From assembly GCF_010587385.1 (NCBI RefSeq), contig NZ_CP047475.1, positions 1,860,001 through 1,924,000 of the forward strand: 64,000 nt of DNA, read 5' to 3'. The DNA is from Vibrio astriarenae. Its GTDB lineage: Bacteria; Pseudomonadota; Gammaproteobacteria; Enterobacterales; Vibrionaceae. Below, piece after piece: positions 45,111-53,863 of the stretch (position 1 is the stretch's first letter; the number at the start of each line of letters is the position of its first letter). The notes below the pieces were generated by a model. The model had not been told where the DNA came from. It worked only from the letters and a program-made list of their open reading frames with translations, and searched no databases. The position numbers and the translations under genes are program-made.

Positions 45111-46205
45111 ATGAATACAAATAAAACCACCGTATTTCACATCGTACAGCATCTAGCACCAGGAGGTTTAGAGAGCTTAGTATTGGATTTTGTCACTTTT
45201 GCAGACCCAAATACGGATGTCTATGTGGTAAGCCTTGAAGGCACAAAGGAACGAGCCATCTCTCACTGGCCTAAGCTTGCTAAATACGAACAGAAGTTGG
45301 TATTCCTAAATAAAGAGCCAGGCTTCCAAACTGAAGTTTTTGAATCTTTGAAGACCTTGTTCATAACTTGCGAAGCAGATGTTGTCCATACCCATCATAT
45401 TGGGCCACTCCTCTACGGCGGTATCTCAGCCAAAAGAGCCGGGGTTCCTGTTCGAGTCCACACTGAGCATGATGTCTGGCACTTATCAAACACAAAAAAT
45501 CGTTTCATGGAGTCTCTGCTACTAAAATATGTACAACCTAAACTCGTTGCAGATGCTAACCGCGTAGGACAGAGCCTATCAGACATGTTCAATTATTCAG
45601 ACCTATCAACTATTCACAATGGCATTGACGTTGTTCGTTTCAATCAAGGTCCAAAATATCAAGCAAGAAAAAAGCTCAATATTAAACAGAACATAAAAAC
45701 CATCGGCAGTGCGGGTCGCCTAGAGATCGTCAAAGGGCACGATGTGTTGATCAAGGCAATGCGATATGTACCAAGCCACGTACACCTTGTTATCGCCGGG
45801 GACGGCAGTCAAAAGGAACATCTACAAAAGCTTATTGATGCGATGCAACTAAACGACCGTGTCACCTTACTTGGACGCATTGATGACATGACAACATTTT
45901 ATCAGGCGCTAGACCTATTTTGTTTGCCATCGCGCCATGAAGGTTTCCCGCTTACAGCATTAGAGGCTCAAGCTTGTGGCGTTCCAACGGCCGTAACCGA
46001 CGTCGGTTCCTCAAGCGAAACACTGTGCCCAGAAAGCGGTACGTTAATTAAGCCAAATCGAGTCATCGAAATGGCTAGAACACTCAGCACGGCTGCAAAA
46101 AAGGTCGTTGCAACATCACCGCGCCAATTTATCGTTGAAAACAACGATATTCGCAAAATGATTGCCAAATATGAAATGCTTGCTATCAAGGGAGAGACAG
46201 CATGA
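45111..46205 (+). CDS. sypP: GT4 glycosyltransferase SypP
   Basis: 364 residues from the ATG at 45111. A GTG at 45060 is rejected because the sigma-54 start site would fall only a few bases before it; AAGGG precedes the ATG. Motifs are HLAPGGLESLVLDF at the N-terminus, AGRLEIVKGHDVLIKAM and SRHEGFPLTALEAQACGVPTA. It is a GT-B enzyme on the cytoplasmic face. Four-base ATGA overlap with sypQ. Confidence 0.86.
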   Translation: MNTNKTTVFHIVQHLAPGGLESLVLDFVTFADPNTDVYVVSLEGTKERAISHWPKLAKYEQKLVFLNKEPGFQTEVFESLKTLFITCEADVVHTHHIGPLLYGGISAKRAGVPVRVHTEHDVWHLSNTKNRFMESLLLKYVQPKLVADANRVGQSLSDMFNYSDLSTIHNGIDVVRFNQGPKYQARKKLNIKQNIKTIGSAGRLEIVKGHDVLIKAMRYVPSHVHLVIAGDGSQKEHLQKLIDAMQLNDRVTLLGRIDDMTTFYQALDLFCLPSRHEGFPLTALEAQACGVPTAVTDVGSSSETLCPESGTLIKPNRVIEMARTLSTAAKKVVATSPRQFIVENNDIRKMIAKYEMLAIKGETA

Positions 46206-47374
46206 GTACATCAGACTGGGTTTGGACGACAATCTTCACTTTGAGCTGCCTACTGATCATCTACCATCACGTAGGCTACCCTCTACTGCTTAAACTTTAC
46301 CTTAAGTATCGTACGCGAAAAATTAAGAAAGGTAATGAGCGTAAGTTTGGCTTTAATCACTCTGATTATTTTCGCCCTTCCATTACTGTCATTGTCCCTG
46401 CATATAATGAAGAGCAGTGGATTGCTCAGAAGATCAGAAACTTAGCCATGATCGATTACCCTAGGGACAAGCTTCGTGTTGAGATCTACTGTGATGGCTG
46501 TACCGATGAAACAGTCAATATTGCTCAGCAAACGATTCAAGAAGCAACCTGTGCGGACACGCTTTTTATCATTCATGATTGCAAGCAAAATCGTGGCAAA
46601 GTCGCGGTTATCAATGACGCAATGAAATCTGTCGAAACCGACCTAACTACCTTTAGTGATGTCTCCGCAATCACATCTATCGATGCGTTATTGATTGCAG
46701 AACGTCATTTTGAGAATCCTGACGTTGGTGTGGTCAACGGTCAGTACGTTTTATACGAATCTGGCTCTGCTGGTGAGAAAAAATACTGGGAATATCAATG
46801 TGACATGAAATTTGCGGAAGCAAAAATGGCGACCGCGATTGGCGCACATGGTGCTTTTTATATCTTCCGCACAGCCCTATTCACACCACTTGGAACCAGC
46901 ATGATTAACGATGATTTTATCATCCCCATGGAGATTGTGAGCCGAGGTTACGACGCTGTGTACGACAACAATGTCATCGCCACAGAGATGGAACCAACTG
47001 ATTTATCAGATGATTTCTCTAGAAGACTGAGAATATCAGCAGGTAACATGCAACAAGCACTGTTCCTTGGTAAGCTATTCCACCCACGCTTTCGTCGTGT
47101 CGCCTTCGCCTTCTTTTCTGGTAAAGGGCTACGCCTTCTGACGCCATATCTTATGCTTGCAGCATTCATTAGCAGCTTAATGATGATTCACAATCCGCTA
47201 TTTTTTGGCATGGTGCTTGCTCAAGTACTTGTGTATGGAGTTGGAGTGTGTTGCTGGCTGATTCCAGCCACAAACAAGATAAAAACTTTCCAGCTCATTC
47301 ATTATGTTCTCATGGGACATTTCGCCAACTTAATCGGTGGCCTCAAATATCTAGTTAACCGCTGCCGAGCTTGA
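46202..47374 (+). CDS. sypQ: GT2 glycosyltransferase SypQ
   Basis: 390 residues, processive-type GT2 with an N-terminal membrane helix, a cytosolic GT-A domain and two or three C-terminal helices. Motifs are TVIVPAYNEEQWIAQKI, IYCDGCTDET, FSDVSAI and NDDFIIPMEI, followed by RRLRISAGNMQQAL in place of the usual QxxRW. It may extend or polymerise the polysaccharide backbone. Syp order is kept. Confidence 0.85.
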   Translation: MSTSDWVWTTIFTLSCLLIIYHHVGYPLLLKLYLKYRTRKIKKGNERKFGFNHSDYFRPSITVIVPAYNEEQWIAQKIRNLAMIDYPRDKLRVEIYCDGCTDETVNIAQQTIQEATCADTLFIIHDCKQNRGKVAVINDAMKSVETDLTTFSDVSAITSIDALLIAERHFENPDVGVVNGQYVLYESGSAGEKKYWEYQCDMKFAEAKMATAIGAHGAFYIFRTALFTPLGTSMINDDFIIPMEIVSRGYDAVYDNNVIATEMEPTDLSDDFSRRLRISAGNMQQALFLGKLFHPRFRRVAFAFFSGKGLRLLTPYLMLAAFISSLMMIHNPLFFGMVLAQVLVYGVGVCCWLIPATNKIKTFQLIHYVLMGHFANLIGGLKYLVNRCRA

Positions 47375-47405
47375 ACGTCAGCTTTGGTAAAGAAAGGAAT
47401 TTACT

Positions 47406-48047
47406 ATGTACACACTAACAAATAACAAAACTGCAGTAGGGTTTGGAAAGCGCTGTTTCGATTTAGTCGGCGCGATAGTCGGCCTCGCTCTTTTTCTACC
47501 TATTTTTCCGATCATTGCACTTGCGATTGTTTCAACGTCGAAAGGGCCCGTTTTTTACCAGCAGACCCGAGTAGGCAAGAGCACACCCGAGCATATGGCA
47601 CTGTTTGAAATCATCAAGTTCAGAACTATGTATCAAGACGCCGAAGCGAAAAGCGGTGCTGCTTGGGCAACAGATAACGACCCACGAATCACGCCTGTTG
47701 GAAGATTCCTGCGTAAAACAAGACTGGACGAGCTGCCACAACTATTCAATGTGCTGAAAGGTGAGATGTCGCTTATTGGTCCACGACCAGAGCGCCCGGT
47801 CTTCTATACCACTCTAGAGCGCGAAATCCCCTTCTTCGCTGACCGTACTTATGGTGTTCTTCCTGGTATTACCGGCCTAGCTCAAGTAAACCAAGGCTAT
47901 GACACTAGCATCGAGGACGTTCGTTCAAAAGTTGGTTACGACCACAGCTACGCCTTGTCACAAGGTAATTTAATCAATTGGTTCAAAACGGATATGTCTA
48001 TTGTCTTCCGCACTATTGTGGTCATGGTGGACGGACGAGGAAAATAA
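47406..48047 (+). CDS. sypR: Undecaprenyl-phosphate sugar transferase SypR
   Basis: 213 residues of the small polyprenyl-phosphate phosphosugar transferase family (WcaJ/PssY type). It has one N-terminal re-entrant membrane helix ([21 protein letters not shown]), followed by [28 protein letters not shown] and [11 protein letters not shown]. It puts the first sugar on undecaprenyl phosphate, starting repeat-unit synthesis. Last gene of the syp series; a strong terminator follows. Confidence 0.93.
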   Translation: MYTLTNNKTAVGFGKRCFDLVGAIVGLALFLPIFPIIALAIVSTSKGPVFYQQTRVGKSTPEHMALFEIIKFRTMYQDAEAKSGAAWATDNDPRITPVGRFLRKTRLDELPQLFNVLKGEMSLIGPRPERPVFYTTLEREIPFFADRTYGVLPGITGLAQVNQGYDTSIEDVRSKVGYDHSYALSQGNLINWFKTDMSIVFRTIVVMVDGRGK

Positions 48048-48122
48048 ATTTGGATTAGACACATCTCTGTCCTAGCTTATCAATATTGGTATTCATGATT
48101 GTTCCTGAGCATTTTTAGTTTC

Positions 48123-48149
48123 GCCCGAGCCTAGCTTGGGCTTTTTTTT
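48123..48149 (+). terminator. Terminator of the syp locus
   Basis: GCCCGAGC / GCTTGGGC stem with a three-base loop and eight T's, 76 bases after the sypR stop. Confidence 0.92.
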
Positions 48150-48230
48150 GTCCCGCCGAACACACCCTACGATGATCTCGCCATCCCATTTACATTTTCT
48201 CTCCACTTTCAGCCATGATTAACGCCTAAT

Positions 48231-48245
48231 TTCTCAATTTGAGAA
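48231..48245. promoter_or_regulatory. SypG-type enhancer dyad 1 of the LruC gene
   Basis: TTCTCAATTTGAGAA, a 15-bp perfect palindrome. A lone half-site TTCTCA lies at 48252-48257. Confidence 0.82.
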
Positions 48246-48284
48246 TACCCCTTCTCATATCGACGTAACTATCCGCCTGTTGAA

Positions 48285-48299
48285 TTATCATATTGAGAA
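48285..48299 (-). promoter_or_regulatory. SypG-type enhancer dyad 2 of the LruC gene
   Basis: On the minus strand TTCTCAATATGATAA, which fits TTCTCA-N3-TGA. Centre 54 bp from dyad 1, about five helical turns. Confidence 0.65.
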
Positions 48300-48336
48300 A
48301 ATTAGATAATTTTCAATAAAATCATTGAGATAAAAG

Positions 48337-48353
48337 TTGGCACGTTCCTCGCT
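48337..48353 (+). promoter_or_regulatory. Sigma-54 promoter of the LruC gene
   Basis: TTGGCACGTTCCTCGCT, a strong GG-N10-GC promoter 47 bases before the ATG. Confidence 0.88.
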
Positions 48354-48399
48354 ATATCTACTGTAACCAGATAAAACGTCAGTGATAAGGAACATTGTT

Positions 48400-50535
48400 A
48401 TGAGCAACACACCTAAATTCTCAATCAACAAAACCAGCTTTTTAATCGGTCTTGCAATGATGGGCCAAGCTGCTTACTCATATGCAGCACCTTTCGATTC
48501 TTGCCCAAGCCAAGCCTACTTATTCCAATCTAAACCTGTACAAGTTTATGGCGTGAACTTGGTCACAGGTGAATCTACGTTACTGCAAGGTGACACAGGC
48601 ACTACAGCAAACGTAAATGGTGTGGGCTTTGATTTCGACAGCCGTTACATCTTTGGCTATGACACTACAAACAAGAAAATCGTTCGTCTGGGTAAAGATT
48701 TCCAAGTTGAAGACATCAATACAAATGGCTTACCAACGGATTACACATTTTATGTTGGTGATGTATTCAATAAACACTATTTCCTTTACCGCAAAGGAAA
48801 AGGCCTATTCATGATAGATTTGTCACCCCTCGATTCTGATCCTAATGCTGTCCTAGATGTCGTTCAGGTATCAAGCAATGCAAAAATCAGCCTAACCGAT
48901 ATGGCTTTTCATCCAAATGATGAACAACTTTACGGGGTGGATAATGGCTCAGGTATCCTTTACCGCTTCGATACCACAACCGGAGACACTACGTTAATCG
49001 GCGATATTGGTGTTACGGGTACTTTCGGTGCGGGCTATTTCGATGTGAATGGTTACTACTACTTATCACGCAACCAAGATGGCCATATTTTCCGAATTGA
49101 CCTTTCAAGCCAGTCAAACATCGATAATGGCAACGTAACCGCGGTCAAATTTGCAGATGGCCCAGCTTCAGGCCAAAATGACGGTGCGCGCTGTGCCTTT
49201 GCGCCAGTGATTGATGAATCTTCGACTATCGATTTTGGTGATGCGCCTGATACCTACCTGACTACGCTTGCCAGCAATGGTCCTCGCCACCAACTTGATG
49301 GCACGACTTACTTGGGTTCGCAACATCCTGATGGCGACACTGATGCTCAAATCGCGCCTCTAAGCGATGATACTACGGGCATTGACGATGAAGACGGTAT
49401 CAACTTCGTTACAGCGATTGAGCCGGGTCTTGACTCTGTCATCCAAGTTAACGCTTCAACACAAGGCTATTTGACCGCATGGTTCGACTGGAACCAAGAT
49501 GGCGACTTTGATGATGAGGGCGAGCACGTCATTCAGGATCAGCTCATCGATGAGGGCCTACAAAATATTGTCTTCAACGTAGATTTCAACGCTATATCCG
49601 GCGTGACATGGGCTCGCTTCCGTTTTAGTCAACAAGAAGGCTTGAACTACTTTGGCGGTGCAACGTCAGGAGAGGTGGAAGACCATCAAGTAACCGTAAC
49701 GGGTGAAGGCATCACCGTTCGACACTTCCCTAGTGAATCGGGTTACGCAACATTAGCCTACGAAGACAACTGGCCATACACCGCAGACTACGACATGAAT
49801 GACGTTGTCATGCACTACCGCGTTACTGAAATTCTACGTGATGGGAATGTTGAAAAATCTTATATCCGAGGTCGCTTAGCAGCGGTGGGTGCTGACTACC
49901 ACAACGGATTTGCAGTTCGCCTGAAAGGTATTCAAAGATCCGATATTGACCAAACTAAAACGCGCCAATACCACAATGATGTGCTTCTGCTGGACAGCGG
50001 ACTAGAGCATGACAGCAATGAAGCTATCTTCATCGTCTCTCCAGATGTGACTGCTATGAAGCCCGGCTGTGCTTACCACAGAACTCAGATGGACTGTAAA
50101 GAAGATGAGCAGTTTATGTTTGAGCTTCACGTTTCAATCAATCAAGACACTGACACTAGCGCGATGCTCGGTATGCCTTATGACCCGTTCATCTTTGCAA
50201 CTCCTGGCTATTACCACGGTGAAGGGTTACCGCTACACCCAGGGCGTCAGTGGGAAGTGCACCTAGCCGATTACGCACCAACTGAAAAATTCAACGGTGA
50301 CGCAATGTGGAATATGGGTGTGGATGCAAGCTCTCCATCTGAGGGTATCTACTTCAAGACAGCAGAAAACCTACCATGGGCACTACTAATGACAGAAGAG
50401 TGGCGCTGGCCAACAGAGCGTACGGACCTAGTACAAGCTTACCCTCAGTTTGCTGAATACGCTGAAAGTGCTGGCTCTCAAGCCCACACATGGCACGAAC
50501 GTGAAAACGCAGTAGACGCAAAAATTTACGAATAA
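48400..50535 (+). CDS. Secreted LruC-domain protein, probable biofilm matrix component
   Basis: 711 residues from the ATG at 48400, which has AAGGA eight bases upstream. A signal peptide ends near YSYAA. An N-terminal region (about 40-270) of short repeats with YGVDNGSGILYRFDTTTGDTT resembles a DUF6923-type propeller. A GEVED-like middle domain follows (about 285-435) with calcium-loop-like DWNQDGDFDDEGEH and GEVEDHQVTV. A C-terminal LruC domain follows (DYDMNDVVMHYR). The sigma-54 promoter and SypG-type dyads place it in the syp regulon, so a matrix or surface role is likely. The function itself is not established. Confidence 0.82.
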   Translation: MSNTPKFSINKTSFLIGLAMMGQAAYSYAAPFDSCPSQAYLFQSKPVQVYGVNLVTGESTLLQGDTGTTANVNGVGFDFDSRYIFGYDTTNKKIVRLGKDFQVEDINTNGLPTDYTFYVGDVFNKHYFLYRKGKGLFMIDLSPLDSDPNAVLDVVQVSSNAKISLTDMAFHPNDEQLYGVDNGSGILYRFDTTTGDTTLIGDIGVTGTFGAGYFDVNGYYYLSRNQDGHIFRIDLSSQSNIDNGNVTAVKFADGPASGQNDGARCAFAPVIDESSTIDFGDAPDTYLTTLASNGPRHQLDGTTYLGSQHPDGDTDAQIAPLSDDTTGIDDEDGINFVTAIEPGLDSVIQVNASTQGYLTAWFDWNQDGDFDDEGEHVIQDQLIDEGLQNIVFNVDFNAISGVTWARFRFSQQEGLNYFGGATSGEVEDHQVTVTGEGITVRHFPSESGYATLAYEDNWPYTADYDMNDVVMHYRVTEILRDGNVEKSYIRGRLAAVGADYHNGFAVRLKGIQRSDIDQTKTRQYHNDVLLLDSGLEHDSNEAIFIVSPDVTAMKPGCAYHRTQMDCKEDEQFMFELHVSINQDTDTSAMLGMPYDPFIFATPGYYHGEGLPLHPGRQWEVHLADYAPTEKFNGDAMWNMGVDASSPSEGIYFKTAENLPWALLMTEEWRWPTERTDLVQAYPQFAEYAESAGSQAHTWHERENAVDAKIYE

Positions 50536-50581
50536 CCGATAGCAAAACGCACAGAAATAAATATCGAAAAGGAATACGACT

Positions 50582-51112
50582 ATGAACATCACAAACAACA
50601 ACCTATACCTATCCCTAGTAATGAGTTTTGCATTAATCGGCTGTGGCGGTGGAGGCGGCGGAGGCTCGGCACCAGCCCAAACCTCATCTGCACCTGAAGA
50701 AGAGGCGGTTACAGAGGTCGTGGAAGCAGCGGTAGAGGAAGTTGCAGAGGAGGTAGAAGCAGTAGTGGAGCCTATCACATCAACAGCACAAACAGTGCAA
50801 GATCTGATTGTTCCAGATGGCTTTAGCTTTGACCCTATAACTGAAATGAATATCGATATCGACATCAGTAGCTTATCGACTCAACGTGCTTACGTCTCAA
50901 TTTACAGTGAATACGAAATGTCTGATACAGGTATGCTAGTACCAAGTGGTGATCACAAGCTCGCAGGCCAAGCGCTGGAAGCAGGAACGGGTAACATCGA
51001 CATTATTTACGCAGACGGCATTGATAAAGTACTCGCTGAAGTTTGGTTTTACGATGGTAGCGACCCTATTCAAAAAGAACTAACAGCGGATGACAACACC
51101 TTTTATTACTAG
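50582..51112 (+). CDS. Poly-Gly lipoprotein following the LruC gene
   Basis: 176 residues. A lipoprotein signal (MNITNNNLYLSLVMSFALIGC, lipobox LIGC) is followed by seven glycines. A Glu/Val-rich stretch of about 40 residues (EEEAVTEVVEAAVEEVAEE) follows, probably an extended spacer, and then a 100-residue globular domain of unknown family. It lies 46 bases after the LruC gene with no promoter visible, so the two are probably co-transcribed from the sigma-54 promoter. It may anchor the LruC protein at the cell surface. Confidence 0.75.
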   Translation: MNITNNNLYLSLVMSFALIGCGGGGGGGSAPAQTSSAPEEEAVTEVVEAAVEEVAEEVEAVVEPITSTAQTVQDLIVPDGFSFDPITEMNIDIDISSLSTQRAYVSIYSEYEMSDTGMLVPSGDHKLAGQALEAGTGNIDIIYADGIDKVLAEVWFYDGSDPIQKELTADDNTFYY

Positions 51113-51134
51113 TCCACATCACATTTCCACCAAT

Positions 51135-51161
51135 AAAGCAGCGAGCCTTTCGCTGCTTTTT
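51135..51161 (+). terminator. Terminator of the LruC-lipoprotein operon
   Basis: AAAGCAGCGA and TCGCTGCTTT form a 10-bp stem with a five-base loop and T tail. Confidence 0.88.
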
Positions 51162-51201
51162 CATTGAGTTACAACACGCCCCTCGGTTAAGTGGAGTTAT
51201 A

Positions 51202-51215
51202 TTGATCTCTATCAA
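51202..51215 (+). promoter_or_regulatory. FNR box upstream of the 61-residue gene
   Basis: TTGATCTCTATCAA matches the FNR consensus TTGAT-N4-ATCAA exactly. With TATGTT at 51239-51244 as a -10 element, its centre is at about -42, the class II activator position. Confidence 0.85.
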
Positions 51216-51279
51216 TAGCGAGCAGGCCAAAGAGCACGTATGTTTAAAATGTTAATCAAGTGTGAAGAGGAGATTTTCT

Positions 51280-51465
51280 ATGGACTTGAAACAAGACACT
51301 CGATGCTACACTGACGTGTGTGTGAATGGGCTTTGGTACCACTACGATCACTGCACGACGCACGCATACATTTTAAAGGGAGGGGCTTCACCTTCCGTAC
51401 AACTCAAGTCGGAACCTAAAACCGAAGAAGAACTCATCCACCTTCTGCAAAGCCTCAACTGTTAA
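51280..51465 (+). CDS. Hypothetical 61-residue protein, FNR-controlled
   Basis: I do not recognise this protein. The ATG at 51280 has GAGGAG eight bases upstream; the longer frame back to 51262 is less likely. It is small, cytosolic and contains four cysteines (CYTDVCVNGLWYHYDHC, LQSLNC) plus histidines, a possible metal site. A perfect FNR box indicates induction under low oxygen. The hairpin at 51500-51524 is its likely terminator. Confidence 0.7.
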   Translation: MDLKQDTRCYTDVCVNGLWYHYDHCTTHAYILKGGASPSVQLKSEPKTEEELIHLLQSLNC

Positions 51466-51499
51466 ACTGTTGTGAAATAGCCACTTTCTTAGTTCGATG

Positions 51500-51524
51500 T
51501 AGAGATCACACTCTGTGATCTCTA
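51500..51524 (+). terminator. Hairpin after the 61-residue gene
   Basis: TAGAGATCACA / TGTGATCTCTA stem of 11 bp with loop CTC. The following run has few T's, so termination may be partial. Confidence 0.55.
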
Positions 51525-51600
51525 TTCCACAAATATTTTGATCCATGCCACATTCATATTAATATGTCACTTTCATTTAACAGGATAAGAAACAGAGCGC

Positions 51601-52641
51601 ATGGATTCATTCTTTCTCAACTACGCAGAACAGTCCAGAAACAAACTGCTTGCGCTCTCTAGCTTGTGCTTTAGCTTTCTTCTTCCAATTCTCGCTACGA
51701 TTAATCTATTTATTGACCGCGAATACGCCTTGGCCGCTATTCAAATGTTCTGTGGTCTATATTGCGGTTATGTTTACTGCAGCACGAAAAAAAAAGCAGC
51801 ATCGACATATGTTGTTTTGATTTATGCGTACTTCACGATTCTATTAGGTTGTGCAACCTCACTTCTTTCTCCTTTAGAAACTGGTGCGGTAGTGTGGATG
51901 TTATTATCGCCTGTTTTGCTTTACGCATTATTAGGGGAAAAACACGGTTTTACGGCAAGCTTTGTTTCACTCGCAACTCACGGCGCGATATTGGTGGACA
52001 AAACGTACCCCGAACACGTGGCTGCATCTTCGATCATTTCAAATATTGGTCTTTGCTACATTGCGATTTGGCTACTCACTCACGCCTATGAGCATAATCG
52101 CGCGTGCGCGGAGGCCACCCTGCACAACCTAGCAACTAAAGATACACTTACAGGGTGTCTTAATCGGCTCGCACTTATTCACCAATACGAACAACTGACT
52201 CAACAAACCTCTTCCCAACCAGTCTCTATGCTTATCTTAGATATCGACCATTTTAAGTCGATCAACGATGAATATGGCCATTCATGTGGGGATAAAGTGC
52301 TGCAAGAGATTGGTCAGGTACTCAGTACATTAATCAATACGGATGTCTATCGAATTGGTGGCGAAGAGTTTTGTGTATTACTTCCAAGAGAGTCCGTTAC
52401 GCAAGCAGCTAGGCTTGCTGAAGCGATACGCAGCGAAATATACCAACACCGATTCTTGGCGGAAACAAAAAATCTCCATCTTACACTCAGTATCGGCGTT
52501 TGCGCGTGTGAAGAGCACGACTTAAGCAAGGTTCTCATGTTGGCGGATACTGAGCTCTATCGGGCTAAACAAAGCGGGCGTAATCAGGTAAAAGTTTGCG
52601 CCCAAGAAGAGATGGAATTGACACCAGCCAGCTCCTACTAG
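51601..52641 (+). CDS. Membrane diguanylate cyclase (GGDEF)
   Basis: 346 residues. Five or six N-terminal membrane helices (about 15-165) form a sensor with no known ligand. The GGDEF domain (about 180-335) has the active site GGEEF at 253-257 and the start ATKDTLTGCLNRLAL. The inhibitory I-site (RxxD) is absent: the position reads INTD. It would make c-di-GMP without product inhibition. It lies between two FNR-controlled small genes and downstream of the syp regulon, so a biofilm role is plausible but unproven. Confidence 0.9.
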   Translation: MDSFFLNYAEQSRNKLLALSSLCFSFLLPILATINLFIDREYALAAIQMFCGLYCGYVYCSTKKKAASTYVVLIYAYFTILLGCATSLLSPLETGAVVWMLLSPVLLYALLGEKHGFTASFVSLATHGAILVDKTYPEHVAASSIISNIGLCYIAIWLLTHAYEHNRACAEATLHNLATKDTLTGCLNRLALIHQYEQLTQQTSSQPVSMLILDIDHFKSINDEYGHSCGDKVLQEIGQVLSTLINTDVYRIGGEEFCVLLPRESVTQAARLAEAIRSEIYQHRFLAETKNLHLTLSIGVCACEEHDLSKVLMLADTELYRAKQSGRNQVKVCAQEEMELTPASSY

Positions 52642-52642
52642 G

Positions 52643-53299
52643 CTACTCCTGACTCTCAAACACGACGTTGTAGTTTTCAGTGTAGTTGCAGTGAGGGGCT
52701 CGGCTACAGATAAAGAATCGACGCCCCTTGTAGTCACCCTGACTTGCGACTTTTATCACCATTGGACTATGACATTTTTTACAGAAACGAACTTCCTGAT
52801 CTGGCTCGATTAAGTCGATATGTGCTGCTAGTAAACGACGCAGGCGCCCAACTTGATAACTATGCTTGTGAGATGTACCTATCAGTGGGAGACCAGAGGA
52901 TTTGCACACATGGATAAGCAGCTTTTGTCTTTCCGCTTTACCCTTGTCTAACTCACGACCATCATCAAGCTCAATCACCACCCTCGCTTCCATGGTACGC
53001 GGGTCACAAATGACGTAATCAAAATAACTCTTGGCGATACGTGTATTGGAGACAAACCATTGCTTCTTATTAGCCGCAATTGGGGCGATCACTTTCGTCA
53101 TTGCAATTTTGGGCATAATGATACCGTGCTTTCCTACCGCTTCCTGCAACGCCTGTAAAAATGCGATCTCTTGGTTATTTAAAACCGCAGCCTTCTTTTT
53201 ATAACGGCTATCTTTCAACTCATCTGGTTTTATCACTCGCTTTTGGACAATAACAAAGAAAACCACCAAAACGATCAAAATGATAAAAATGCTCTGCAT
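52643..53299 (-). CDS. DUF2726 protein with C-terminal zinc finger
   Basis: 218 residues. One N-terminal membrane helix (FIILIVLVVFFVIVQK) is followed by a DUF2726 domain (about 40-160), which has the restriction-endonuclease-like look of FDYVICDPRTMEARVVIELDD. A C-terminal topoisomerase-type zinc ribbon (FCKKCHSPM...FFICSRAPHCNY, four Cys) follows. It may be a membrane-tethered nucleic-acid-binding protein. It converges on the cyclase gene with one base between the two stops. Confidence 0.8.
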   Translation of the reverse strand: MQSIFIILIVLVVFFVIVQKRVIKPDELKDSRYKKKAAVLNNQEIAFLQALQEAVGKHGIIMPKIAMTKVIAPIAANKKQWFVSNTRIAKSYFDYVICDPRTMEARVVIELDDGRELDKGKAERQKLLIHVCKSSGLPLIGTSHKHSYQVGRLRRLLAAHIDLIEPDQEVRFCKKCHSPMVIKVASQGDYKGRRFFICSRAPHCNYTENYNVVFESQE

Positions 53300-53607
53300 G
53301 CCTGATTCAACCCAACTTGACTAGTTCATAGGATTGTAACCAAAACTGCCCTCAAATCCCCTACATTTTTTATTCTGGGCCAGCTGTTTTAGAAAAACTT
53401 TGTCCATATATTGAGCCCTTGTGGGCTCTACATGGGTAACGTTTACACAATTAAATAGGCCTTAAAGCGCATGAAATCGACGCCCAAAGATTGCACGCAT
53501 TAGGAAATATATTTGATCCAAATCAAATCTACGAGCAAGTAAACTGGCTAAAGTTTGGTCAGGAATGCTTTAATTTTTATTAAAAAGTAACCGTGAAAGG
53601 AGGAACT
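53300..53607. other. 308-base intergenic stretch
   Basis: It holds the promoter region of the divergent DUF2726 gene, a weak GAGCCC/GGGCTC hairpin (53413-53428) and the FNR promoter described next. Nothing else is visible. Confidence 0.6.
53513..53526 (+). promoter_or_regulatory. FNR box upstream of the 72-residue gene
   Basis: TTGATCCAAATCAA is an exact FNR consensus. With TAAAGT at 53549-53554 as -10, the box is centred at about -41.5, class II. Confidence 0.87.
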
Positions 53608-53826
53608 ATGAACAAAGATTGTTTAGGGATCTGTTTGTCACAAGGAGTACTGAAAGAACATCTAAGCACCACTTTTACCCATGTGCGAGCATATTCCCCC
53701 CAGCGTGAACTTGAATCTTCAGACGTGGTATTAGCATACCCGCAAATGTCTGGTCAACAGGTTCTTGATTCTATGCAGGGCTCAAGCCGCTTAATATGGA
53801 GAGCTGAATACTCCTGCGAGGCATAA
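53608..53826 (+). CDS. Hypothetical 72-residue protein, FNR-controlled
   Basis: I do not recognise this protein. The ATG at 53608 has a near-perfect AAAGGAGGA ribosome site, so it should be well translated. It is small, cytosolic, with three cysteines and no membrane segment. An exact FNR box in class II position suggests strong anaerobic induction. It is followed by the hairpin before the next gene. Confidence 0.7.
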   Translation: MNKDCLGICLSQGVLKEHLSTTFTHVRAYSPQRELESSDVVLAYPQMSGQQVLDSMQGSSRLIWRAEYSCEA

Positions 53827-53863
53827 ACCGAATGTATCAGAGCCAGATCGAATTCAAGCAAAC

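Noticed and set aside
22580..51112. Genomic-island origin of the syp region
   Set aside because: I saw no integrase, tRNA, direct repeats or transposase at its edges, and codon use looks like the flanks by eye. A composition scan would be needed to reopen this.
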